Shown here piece by piece: positions 1 through 8,100 of a stretch of 64,000 bases of DNA (positions are counted from its first letter, which is position 1; each line of letters starts with the position of its first letter). Source of the stretch: Prevotellaceae bacterium (lineage in GTDB: Bacteria; Bacteroidota; Bacteroidia; Bacteroidales; UBA932); contig JAIRNF010000018.1 in assembly GCA_031258195.1 (NCBI GenBank), positions 1 to 64,000 on the forward strand, given 5' to 3'. Both the position numbers and the translations under genes were made by a program. Below the pieces are notes generated by a model that made no database searches, had not been told where the DNA came from, and was given only the letters and a program-made list of their open reading frames with translations.

Positions 1-122
1 CCCACCTTCTCTATCTTCTCCTTAACGCGCCGCTCGATGGGTGAAAGGATGGCAAACGAGCTAACAGCCCCTTCGCCAAATGCCGAGTAGGTGGCGTGCT
101 GGCTAAGGTAATCGCTCAACTT
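1..122 (-). pseudogene. Fragment of an Eco57I-like type IIG restriction-modification protein
   Basis: The minus-strand frame is open from a TAA stop (minus-strand codon at 125-123) to the window edge. It contains the stretch FAILSPIERRVKEKIEKVG, which resembles the segment just before the target-recognition region of Eco57I-like type IIG enzymes, where a conserved 'LSPIEQ.IK.KIE..GTPLKDWDI' block is usual. No ATG precedes it; the only near-start codon is a TTG at 119-117, directly after the stop. The rest of such a protein (N-terminal nuclease and methyltransferase domains, about 700 residues) would have to lie upstream, where the invertase gene and non-matching sequence are found instead. 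I therefore read it as a 5'-truncated remnant that continues out of the window. The family assignment rests on a short match. Confidence 0.5.
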
Positions 123-238
123 TTATCTATAAAATATATATCATTAATTACTATAATTTTTGCCGATAAATAGTGTTTATATAATTTAAGTATGCTATTT
201 TTATCCACTAAAATCACCCAACTTAAATCTATCACCCT

Positions 239-838
239 ATGATTTACGGATACATCCGAGTTAGTTCGGACAAGCAAACTACCGAAAATCAGCACTTTGA
301 GATAAGTAACCACTCGAAGCTAAAACAGCGACCTATTGACGAATGGATTGAGGAAACGATAAGTGCTACAAAGAAACTCTCGGATAGGAAGTTCGGGCAA
401 CTGCTAAACAAAATGCAGAAGGGAGACATCTTAATTGTAACAGAACTATCAAGGCTTGGGCGTAACCTTATGCAGATTATGAGCATTCTGCACACCTGTA
501 TGGAAAAGGATATTATGGTTTTCACTATTAAAGAAAGCTACGAGTTAGGGAATAATATCAACTCTAAAGTGTTAGCCTTTGCCTTTGGTCTATCTGCTGA
601 AATTGAGCGCAACCTTATTTCTCAGCGAACTAAGGAAGCGTTGGCTCGCAAAAGAGCTGAAGGGGTAATACTAGGGCGACCTAAAGGGAGCAAATCAAAA
701 AACGTTAAGCTAACCGGAAAGGAGAAGGAAATAAAGGAGTTGCTAGATAAAAAAATATCAAAAAGCGCCATTGGTCGCATACTAGGCGTACACCGACTTA
801 CCGTTAGCAGTTTTCTTAATAACCATATGCCAGAATAG
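239..838 (+). CDS. Mpi-like serine recombinase (DNA invertase)
   Basis: This is a small serine recombinase of the resolvase/invertase family, 199 residues. The N-terminus (MIYGYIRVSSDKQT) carries the catalytic serine at about residue 9 and closely resembles Mpi, the Bacteroides fragilis invertase that flips many capsule promoters. The LSRLGRN block follows at about 70-76, then the long E helix (AFGLSAEIERNLISQRTKEAL) and a C-terminal helix-turn-helix at about 160-195 that would bind the crossover site. Members catalyse site-specific inversion between short inverted repeats. It sits next to a broken type IIG gene and a DUF262 gene on the defence-island side. I could not identify its inversion sites within the window; they may lie to the left or elsewhere in the genome. 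Start at ATG 239. Confidence 0.88.
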   Translation: MIYGYIRVSSDKQTTENQHFEISNHSKLKQRPIDEWIEETISATKKLSDRKFGQLLNKMQKGDILIVTELSRLGRNLMQIMSILHTCMEKDIMVFTIKESYELGNNINSKVLAFAFGLSAEIERNLISQRTKEALARKRAEGVILGRPKGSKSKNVKLTGKEKEIKELLDKKISKSAIGRILGVHRLTVSSFLNNHMPE

Positions 839-859
839 TAATTCGTTGAGAATATTTTG

Positions 860-867
860 TACTTTTG
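860..867 (+). promoter_or_regulatory. Candidate -7 element for the DUF262 gene
   Basis: TACTTTTG fits the Bacteroidota -7 consensus TAnnTTTG and lies about 32 bases before the ATG at 899. A clear -33 element is not seen at the usual spacing, so support is moderate. It suggests that the DUF262 gene is transcribed independently of the invertase. Confidence 0.35.
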
Positions 868-898
868 AGAAATTTTTCATCTATAAATATCAACGTGT

Positions 899-2533
899 AT
901 GGCAACGCTGTTTAGAGAGGTAAGCTACCCGCTTCAATCATTAGTAAACGAAATTGATATAGGAGCAATAGGGTTACCCGATATTCAACGACCATTTGTA
1001 TGGAAGGATACCAAAGTACGTGAGCTGTTCGACTCCATGTATAAGGGATATCCGGTAGGCTACCTTCTGCTTTGGGCAAGTGCTGGCGCCAGTGATGGCA
1101 GTAACGTTATAAGCACTGATGGCAAGCAGCGGCACCCCAATTTACTTATAGTTGATGGACAGCAACGGCTTACTTCGCTATATGCTGTAATGCGAGGTAA
1201 GAAGATTATACGCGATAACTTTAAAGAAGGGCGCATCACTATTTCGTTTAAACCGCTTGAAGAAAAGTTTGAAATTCCAAACGCGGCATCGAAAAGAAGC
1301 GCTGAATATGTGCAGGATATTTCTGTATTATGGCAGCCAGGATTTGTAATGTATCAGTTTGTAGATGGTTTTATCCGCAAGTTGGAAGAAAGCCGAACTT
1401 TAGCGGATGATGAAAAAACAAAGATTTGGGACACCATACAAAAGGTGAAAAACTTAGAACACTACTCATTTTCGGCACTTGAGCTATCGGCTAGCATATC
1501 GGAAGAACAGGTTTCTGATATCTTTGTTCGGATTAACAGCCAAGGACAGAAGCTTAACCAAGCTGATTTTATTCTAACCCTAATGTCGGTATTTTGGGAT
1601 GAAGGACGAACTAAGCTAGAGGAGTTTTGCAGAGCCTCAAGGGTACCCAACCTGGAAGAGCCCTCTTCATTCAACTACATTATTACCCCGTCGCCCGACC
1701 AAATGCTCAGGGTTTCGGTGGGCTTGGGTTTTAAACGTGCTGTACTAAAATATGTGTACAACATTCTTAGAGGGAAAGACCTAGAAACAGGTGAGTACAG
1801 TACCGAAAAGCGCGAAAGTCAGTTTGGTGTACTTAAAACGGCAAACACCAAAACCTTAAACCTAACCAACTGGCACGAGTACCTAAAATGTTTAAAGCAG
1901 TCCGGCTATATTAGAGGAGATATTGTTAGTTCAAAAGCTACCATTATTTACGTTTATATAATGTTTCTGATAGGTCGCGAAGATTACAGAATGGATTTGC
2001 ACGAACTTCGACGGCTTATTGCAAAGTGGTTTTTTATGTGTACTGTTACGGGAAGGTATACTGGCTCACCGGAATCGCAAATGGAGTTCGACCTATCTCA
2101 TCTACGAAATGTATCAACAGCCGATGAGTTTAAATCGGTATTACTTAGTTTTATCACTACAAAATTTACTGACGACTTCTGGAAGATAGCACTCCCCGAC
2201 GATTTAGCCACATCATCGGCTAAAAGCCCATCTATGTATGCCTACTTTGCCTCACTAAACATACTCGATGCCTACGGGTTGTTCTCTCGACTAAAAGTAA
2301 GTAGCCTTCTTCAGGAAGGGCTAAGAGCAAAAGTTTCTCCCTTAGAAATACATCATCTATTTCCTAAAGCATTTTTAAACCAACAGGGGATAGATGAGCA
2401 ACAGCAAACCAACCAAATAGCTAACTTTGCTTTAGTTGAATGGGCTGATAATAAAGGTATTTCGGACAGATCGCCTGCCGAATACCTACCCGAGTATTTG
2501 AGTAGGTTTAGTGCCGAAGAAATAACACAGTAA
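899..2533 (+). CDS. DUF262 / HNH (GmrSD-like) protein, C-terminus cut by in-frame stop
   Basis: The 544-residue product has the N-terminal DUF262 fold (ParB/Srx-like), with LPDIQRPFVW at about 26-35 and the nucleotide-binding motif DGQQR at 86-90. It also has a C-terminal DUF1524-type HNH nuclease segment (LEIHHLFPKAF from about 482, then NFALVEWADNKGISDRS). This two-part layout is that of GmrSD-type modification-dependent restriction endonucleases, which attack modified phage DNA. The gene ends at TAA 2531-2533, but the same frame continues for 37 more codons to TGA 2645-2647, and that tail looks like the normal C-terminus of the family. The annotated protein is thus probably about 37 residues short; whether it still works is unknown. 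It lies between an Mpi-like invertase and a small exported protein in a defence island. Confidence 0.85.
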   Translation: MATLFREVSYPLQSLVNEIDIGAIGLPDIQRPFVWKDTKVRELFDSMYKGYPVGYLLLWASAGASDGSNVISTDGKQRHPNLLIVDGQQRLTSLYAVMRGKKIIRDNFKEGRITISFKPLEEKFEIPNAASKRSAEYVQDISVLWQPGFVMYQFVDGFIRKLEESRTLADDEKTKIWDTIQKVKNLEHYSFSALELSASISEEQVSDIFVRINSQGQKLNQADFILTLMSVFWDEGRTKLEEFCRASRVPNLEEPSSFNYIITPSPDQMLRVSVGLGFKRAVLKYVYNILRGKDLETGEYSTEKRESQFGVLKTANTKTLNLTNWHEYLKCLKQSGYIRGDIVSSKATIIYVYIMFLIGREDYRMDLHELRRLIAKWFFMCTVTGRYTGSPESQMEFDLSHLRNVSTADEFKSVLLSFITTKFTDDFWKIALPDDLATSSAKSPSMYAYFASLNILDAYGLFSRLKVSSLLQEGLRAKVSPLEIHHLFPKAFLNQQGIDEQQQTNQIANFALVEWADNKGISDRSPAEYLPEYLSRFSAEEITQ

Positions 2534-2647
2534 TACTACTGGCACGCCCTCCCTCAAGGTTGGGAGAATATGGACTATGGTAAGTTTCTTAAACAGCGTA
2601 GAGTGCTTATGGCACAAGTAGTAAAAGACGCTTTCGAAAAGTTATGA
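2534..2647 (+). pseudogene. Severed C-terminal tail of the DUF262 protein
   Basis: In the same frame as the DUF262 gene, directly after its TAA, 37 sense codons run to a TGA at 2645-2647. The peptide starts YYWHALPQGWENMDYGKFL and ends VVKDAFEKL, which is the kind of ending seen in intact DUF262/DUF1524 proteins (W-ALP--W--MDY--FL---R--LM---K-A-E-L). No other in-frame stop or shift is present, so one base change at 2531-2533 would restore a 581-residue protein. Confidence 0.75.
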
Positions 2648-2651
2648 TCAT

Positions 2652-3314
2652 ATGAATAAGATTATTATACTAATAGTTGTTTTACTTGGGCTACCAACGC
2701 TAGCATTTAGTCAAATGGTTGGTAATTGGGCCTATATATCACCAATTATATCATGCAATCCTATTGATGGCGCAACCTATTCTCCAAAATCCGGCATAGT
2801 TCGAATGTGGGTTAAGAGAGAACTACCAGCTAATGAAGCAGAGAGGAAAAGCGCGATTGTAGAAGAAATTTTACTGAGAACAAAATACCAACTAGAAATA
2901 GATGGTTATGATAGATATAGTTATACTTTATCATATCGTGTGTTCGACATTGAAAGATTGATGGTGAAAACGATTAAGATAGTTGATTATAATGATAATG
3001 GAACGGTTTTGAGTGATGCTGAAATATCAGAGTCTGAAGCAGAATGGAGTTCGATTGTTCCTGAAAGTAACGCCTATTGGGAACTTATGGCTGCAAAAGC
3101 TATAAAATACATCTACCATGATGTATTTCTAAAAATAAATGAGTGTGCAAAAAATGAGGAAATAGAATATCGGCATATTGATAAAGATATTTTTATGCAA
3201 AGAATGATAAATGATGAAGACGATATACGGCTGACCGTTGCTGCATTTTTAAGGTATTGCTACAAGGATACATTTACTTTAAGTTATGATACAAGAACGT
3301 TCCGGGTGGGATAG
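2652..3314 (+). CDS. Exported protein of unknown function, possibly adhesin E-like
   Basis: The 220-residue protein starts with a typical signal peptide (MNKIIILIVVLLGLPTLAFSQ), so it is likely periplasmic or surface-exposed. The body is beta-rich, with an early tryptophan (NWAYISPI) and a VRMWVKREL segment reminiscent of small Bacteroidota 'surface-adhesin E-like' proteins; this resemblance is weak. The ATG lies 4 bases after the original stop of the DUF262 reading frame, suggesting that the two were once cotranscribed. Its last 41 bases overlap, on the opposite strand, the end of a NERD-domain relic, so its C-terminus may have been rebuilt at a recombination junction. No function can be assigned. 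Confidence 0.6.
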   Translation: MNKIIILIVVLLGLPTLAFSQMVGNWAYISPIISCNPIDGATYSPKSGIVRMWVKRELPANEAERKSAIVEEILLRTKYQLEIDGYDRYSYTLSYRVFDIERLMVKTIKIVDYNDNGTVLSDAEISESEAEWSSIVPESNAYWELMAAKAIKYIYHDVFLKINECAKNEEIEYRHIDKDIFMQRMINDEDDIRLTVAAFLRYCYKDTFTLSYDTRTFRVG

Positions 3315-3820
3315 TATCAATCTTTTTTAATACACAGTTGCCATAGAATACAATAACTGAATAGAAAGGTAGGTGTTCAAACTGCCCTAATCGTTTCTTT
3401 AATGCGGCAATATGGCTGCTGTTTTGTCTTATTGGATTGTAAAAACGGTATTTTTGTTTACCATATGCCAATACCCGTGTCCGATGGAGTTGAGCACTGC
3501 CCCCAAATATCCATCCGCTATAATCTTTTACTTCAACCATTACTATTCCGGCTTTTGTTGCCACTACTAAATCAAGCTGAGCATATGTACCATCTTGTTT
3601 CTCTACATACAAATCGTGAAAGATTGATTGAGGCGAGACACCGTACTTTAGCAAGGAACACTAACTTCCGTTCTGTTTTTGCGCCTCTGTATGGTTTAGT
3701 GACGGTTTTTTAGTCGTTTTACTTCTCGTAATTCAATAAAGATAAAGCAAACAGCGGCAAGCGGCATGAAAACCACAATAGCGGCAATGGTAATCTCTTC
3801 TGATGACAGGCTCGTATAAT
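3274..3820 (-). pseudogene. Frameshifted NERD-domain (nuclease-related) gene
   Basis: The longest open piece (3654-3274) encodes the NERD core: SPQSIFHDLYVEK, then DLVVATKAGIVMVEVKDYSGWIFGG and VLAYGKQKYRFYNPI. This family shares a nuclease-like core (D, then ExK as in EVK) and is found in DNA-processing and defence contexts. Upstream the gene runs on in two other frames: YRGAKTERKLVF (about 3690-3655), the usual NERD lead-in, and before it a membrane segment (IAAIVVFMPLAAVCFIFI, about 3790-3735). At least two frameshifts and a stop separate these parts. The 3' end is also cut: the ORF ends at 3274 inside the convergent exported-protein gene, well short of the usual length. It follows the Fic gene in the same direction. 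Confidence 0.72.
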
Positions 3821-3849
3821 ATGCTTTAGCGGGTTGCTCATAAAGCGAA

Positions 3850-4788
3850 CTACTCTTTGATAATCTCCCAATATCCACTTCTTGCTGAGCCCCTACGAGC
3901 AATAACACCCTCTTTAGTCAGCTTCTGAAGGTGGTATTTTACGCCGTCCGGGGTCAACCCCAGCATTGCGGCTAACTCATTACGGGTAATCTTCGGGTTA
4001 TTTTGCAGTAACTCCAAAATCTTGTCTTGTGTGGCTTTAGGGTTGCTTTTTTCAGTGGCTAAGGTTTCATTTATTACTCCAAGAATAAACTCTACAAACG
4101 GAGTACAGCCATTATCTCCGCCACTTACGGCTATGGCGTTATAGTACTCTTTGCGGTACTTGTAAACGATATTCTCTATAGGCAGGTGCTTAAAAATAGG
4201 TCGCCATTTACTTAGTATGAGCGTTTGCCAGAGCCTTCCGGTACGTCCGTTACCATCTGAAAAGGGATGAATAAACTCAAATTCGTAGTGAAATATACTG
4301 CTTTTAATCAAGGAGTGTTCTTCTGTCCGGTTTAGCCATTCGAACAGCTCCCGCATTAAGTAAGGCACCCTTTCGGCAGGGGGCGCCATGTGGATAAGCT
4401 CTTCTCCCGATGCAACTCCGACACCCTTTTTACGGAAGCTACCCGCATCATCTATCAGGCCCGCTTCCATAGCGAGGTGGGCTTTCAGCAGATCGTCTAT
4501 ACTATTCGGGTTCAGCTCGTCAAGTAATTGATACGCCTTAATGGCGTTTCGTACTTCCTGAACCTCGTTGATTGGTGCGACAACAGGTTTGCCATCCAGT
4601 ATGGCAGTAATTTGATCGATAGTTAGCGTATTGCCTTCAATAGCAAGAGAGCCCTGAACGGTCTTGATTCGGTTTATTCGATGTAACCGTAGTTCTTCCT
4701 GAGCATAGAAACCGCCAACGGCCTCGCTTATTGTGGCTACAAGGTCTATTATCTTTGGCGTTATCGTGTATGGCGGAGTGTATGACAT
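3850..4788 (-). CDS. Fic family protein with C-terminal winged helix
   Basis: Fic enzymes transfer a nucleotide monophosphate, usually AMP from ATP, to hydroxyl groups of target proteins. The 312-residue product has the full catalytic loop HPFSDGNGRTGR at 174-185. It also has the N-terminal inhibitory motif SLAIEGN at 47-53 ([S/T]xxxE[G/N]), placing it among self-inhibited class II Fic proteins. A helix-turn-helix/winged-helix segment occupies about 250-308 (ITRNELAAMLGLTPDGVKYHL), so it may bind DNA and regulate genes. It is intact, lies downstream of the methyltransferase/SNF2 chimera on the same strand with a 370-base gap, and is followed by the NERD relic. Fic proteins of this layout are common in Bacteroidota islands; the target here is unknown. 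Confidence 0.93.
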   Translation of the reverse strand: MSYTPPYTITPKIIDLVATISEAVGGFYAQEELRLHRINRIKTVQGSLAIEGNTLTIDQITAILDGKPVVAPINEVQEVRNAIKAYQLLDELNPNSIDDLLKAHLAMEAGLIDDAGSFRKKGVGVASGEELIHMAPPAERVPYLMRELFEWLNRTEEHSLIKSSIFHYEFEFIHPFSDGNGRTGRLWQTLILSKWRPIFKHLPIENIVYKYRKEYYNAIAVSGGDNGCTPFVEFILGVINETLATEKSNPKATQDKILELLQNNPKITRNELAAMLGLTPDGVKYHLQKLTKEGVIARRGSARSGYWEIIKE

Positions 4789-5158
4789 AACCTACCAAAG
4801 GTAAGCATTATTTTCGATTTGGGTAGTTTGTTGAGTAGTTTTTTACAGACCGTTACCCAATAAAAACATACTAAATAGCTGAAGTAATTGTTACATTTTG
4901 TTTGAATGCAAACTATCTTCGTAAACGTCTGCCGTCTTTCCGATTTGCTGTTAATCAGGTGTATTATTGTCTTTTTTTACCCTCTTTTTTATCTCTTATT
5001 TTCATGTCAAAAACAAAGCTTCATCCCCCCCCGATGCGGAAAACGTCAATAGTTGATCTATAGTTATTTATATTGGGAAGGTACAAATAGGGTACATATA
5101 CTAATAACCAACAAAGAGTAATACCGACAAAATACACTACGTAAAGACCATTCTTTTA
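4789..5158. other. Intergenic region with a C8 tract
   Basis: No gene or relic is recognisable in this 370-base AT-rich stretch. It contains a run of eight C at 5025-5032, unusual in this base composition, and a minus-strand TACCTTTG (4803-4796) that matches the Bacteroidota -7 consensus but lies too close to the Fic ATG to give a normal leader. Confidence 0.5.
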
Positions 5159-8100
5159 TTATAGAATACACTCGCTGCAAATGGTTCTAATGGACTCAGT
5201 ATCTACAATTGCTAATCGCTTCTGGAAATTTTCGATTTGGTTCTTTTCCGCGAGTAGTTCAAGAGCGTCTATCATTAAATTATCTGAAAGTTTTTCTTTT
5301 TTTAGAATGCGCAATTCTGTTTTCGCATAGTCAGGTATTTCACGTTGAAATATAGTATTAAGTCTATTAATTTTCGACTTATATTCTTCATTAAGGCTAT
5401 TGAATAAATTGCTATAGCACATTTTAAGCCTTTCCTGGAAATACTTTTGCTCTGGGGTAATGTTGGCTGCCGAGAACTGTTGCTTTCTTCTCAACATTGC
5501 CTGTTTGAAACTGCTGTAGACCGGCGCCATTTGTGAAGCATGTTCTTTAGCGTCAAACATTATACCTTTATCACTCTTTTCTGCTTTAATAAGTTTTATT
5601 ATCTCTTCAATGGAATCTATTCCCTGCTTAGAATTATCGCGAAAATGAAGGCTAGTGAGATTACCCGCTTTAAGCAATGCAAAGATGCCCTTTTTATCTC
5701 CTTTTTTTGCGGCTCGGATGCCGTCGGGCAAGTTAATTATTCTCTGAAATTCTTTATTGTCATCTTGTTCCAGTTTATTCAATATTCTTTCAGCCTCATC
5801 AAATATAGTTGTTAGTCCCCCGTCAACATCAAATACTTCTTCTTTCTTTTCAGAATAAATGGCATAGATACTTTCTTCATTAAAACTCTCTTCTTCTGAA
5901 AGAATTGGGCTATCCGATCCGAAAATTTGGTGAATTTCATTAATTCTACGGCTAACTCTACCTCTTAGGTCCAACTGCTCTTCGATTTTTTCATCGGGTA
6001 AAAAATTGTACACCTTGATGTAATCCGCCTTGCTCCCTATACGGTCTACCCGACCAATACGCTGAATTAAACGAACGGGATTCCAATGGAAATCATAGTT
6101 AACGACGATATGTGCATCTTGTAAATTTTGGCCTTCGCTAAGAACATCGGATGTGAAGAGTATTTGAATTTCTTTTTCTGTGTCGTTAAGCCCCAACCCA
6201 TTGGTTTGTGAGTTAGGAGAAAATCGTCTGACGATGTCTGCTTTATCCTCGGTTTTTGTTCTCGAAGAAGTTATAAGTTCAATGTTCGAGTTGGGGTATA
6301 ATGCTTGTGTACGCTTAAAAATATACTCAACCGTATCAGTAAACTCTGAAAAGATCAGCATTTTTTCATCCTTATTAGGAGTCATAACTTTTTTAATAAA
6401 CTGATCGAATTTAGCATCCCTTTTCTCAACTCTTACAATGGGTTCTACTAATGCAACAACCTCGTTCAATATCTTTAGGTCGTTACCGATAAACTCAATA
6501 AGCAGATCCTTATTGAAGTCCTCAATAGGATATTCATTTAACTTATAGCTCTCATCTCCTTCTAAAAAAAGTTCAATTTGTTCGGACTTACCTGTAACAA
6601 CAACATCTCGTTCGACAATAGATTGTAAAACAAATTCATGCCGCTTTACCATTCGCCCTAGCGAGGTAACAAAAGAGTACGCCGAACTTTCAAGTCGTTT
6701 AAAAAGTAATATTTTTAGCAATCCTCTGACCAACTCTCCAAAGTGGCTTAGTCCCTGGTATTTTTTATCCTTTTTTTTGCCTTCTTTTAAAAAGTTTGTT
6801 AGCGCGTATATCGAGTACTGGTACCTCTCTTTTTTGTCTACTTTAAACATTTTATCGATAATGGATTCATATATCGATGGCTTATTGACTTGCGCGTATG
6901 TGGCGTCTATTTGGTAATCAACAGTATTCAACGTTCGTTTAGGAAACTTAATATCAAGTTTAGCGTACTTGGGGTTTGTTTTAATATCATTTCGAGTGCG
7001 CCTTATTACAAAATTTTGAAGCAATTCAGCGATTTTTTGGGGATTGTTTTGATGTTCGTTAAAGTAATCTTTTAGGTTGTTTGGAACAATATTCAAATCT
7101 GTTACATCGCTTTGATGAAATAGTTTTATTTGCCAGTAAATATCCCATGCCGACTTATTTTGAGGAGTTGCTGTAAGTAGTACCACTTTTTTTCCTTGTA
7201 GGTATGGTGCGAGAATTCGATATCGCTGTGTTTCTCGATTTCTGAAATTATGTGCCTCATCAATCACGACAACTTCATACCCGTCATATGCGCTTTCGTC
7301 GTTAAGTGTATAGTTTTCATTGTCATCTTTGTAGTATAACTCGCTATAAGCTAACACGCGGGAGTTTAGTTTATAGTCATCCACATATGCTTCCCACATG
7401 GGCTTTAGCGCGGCTGGACATACAATAAGTGAACTTTTACGACGCCGAGACCAGTACCAACTCATAATTGCTAGCGCAATATACGACTTGCCTAACCCTA
7501 CCACATCAGAAATAAAGATGCCACTTCGCGGGTCGCTTACATCCTCAAGTTTGTGCAGCGCCATATTTACCGCATCGCGTTGAAATGGGAACAACTTAGA
7601 AAAATCAAAGGCTGATTTTTCGCCTACCAGATGCTCTTTAATCTGTATTCTATCTTTTAGTATGGCGTAGTTTACCCTATTTTCAATAGTAAGAATATTA
7701 TCTTTTATTACGTCAAGCTCATCTTCTTTATCAGATAGCCGCTGTTGTTTACGAAATTCGGCTTTAAGCAACCCTAGCTGATCTATATCATTCTGTATTT
7801 GTTCCCTGTTGTTTGAGATATATACATCCATAATATAGTTACCCAATAAGTCTTCCCAGCTTAAGCCACCCGCCAGCGAGTTGCCGGCGTAGATATTAAA
7901 ATCGATATCAGGTAATGGCTCTATAAGCTTAATGTCGGAAATATGCGAAACAAGCTGTAAGAATAGTCGTAGCTTGCATATTTCTACAGCTTCTTGTACA
8001 ATGTCGACGCCATAAAGGTTGTTTAGTATAATTTGCTTGGTTAAAAAGTACTCCTCCTTACGCTTATCTATTAGCGCTAGCTGTTCGGTTAGCCACTTAT

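Noticed and set aside
6925..6945. An Mpi-type crossover core (ACGTTCGT)
   Set aside because: It lies inside the helicase coding sequence, does not fit the full motif and has no inverted partner nearby.
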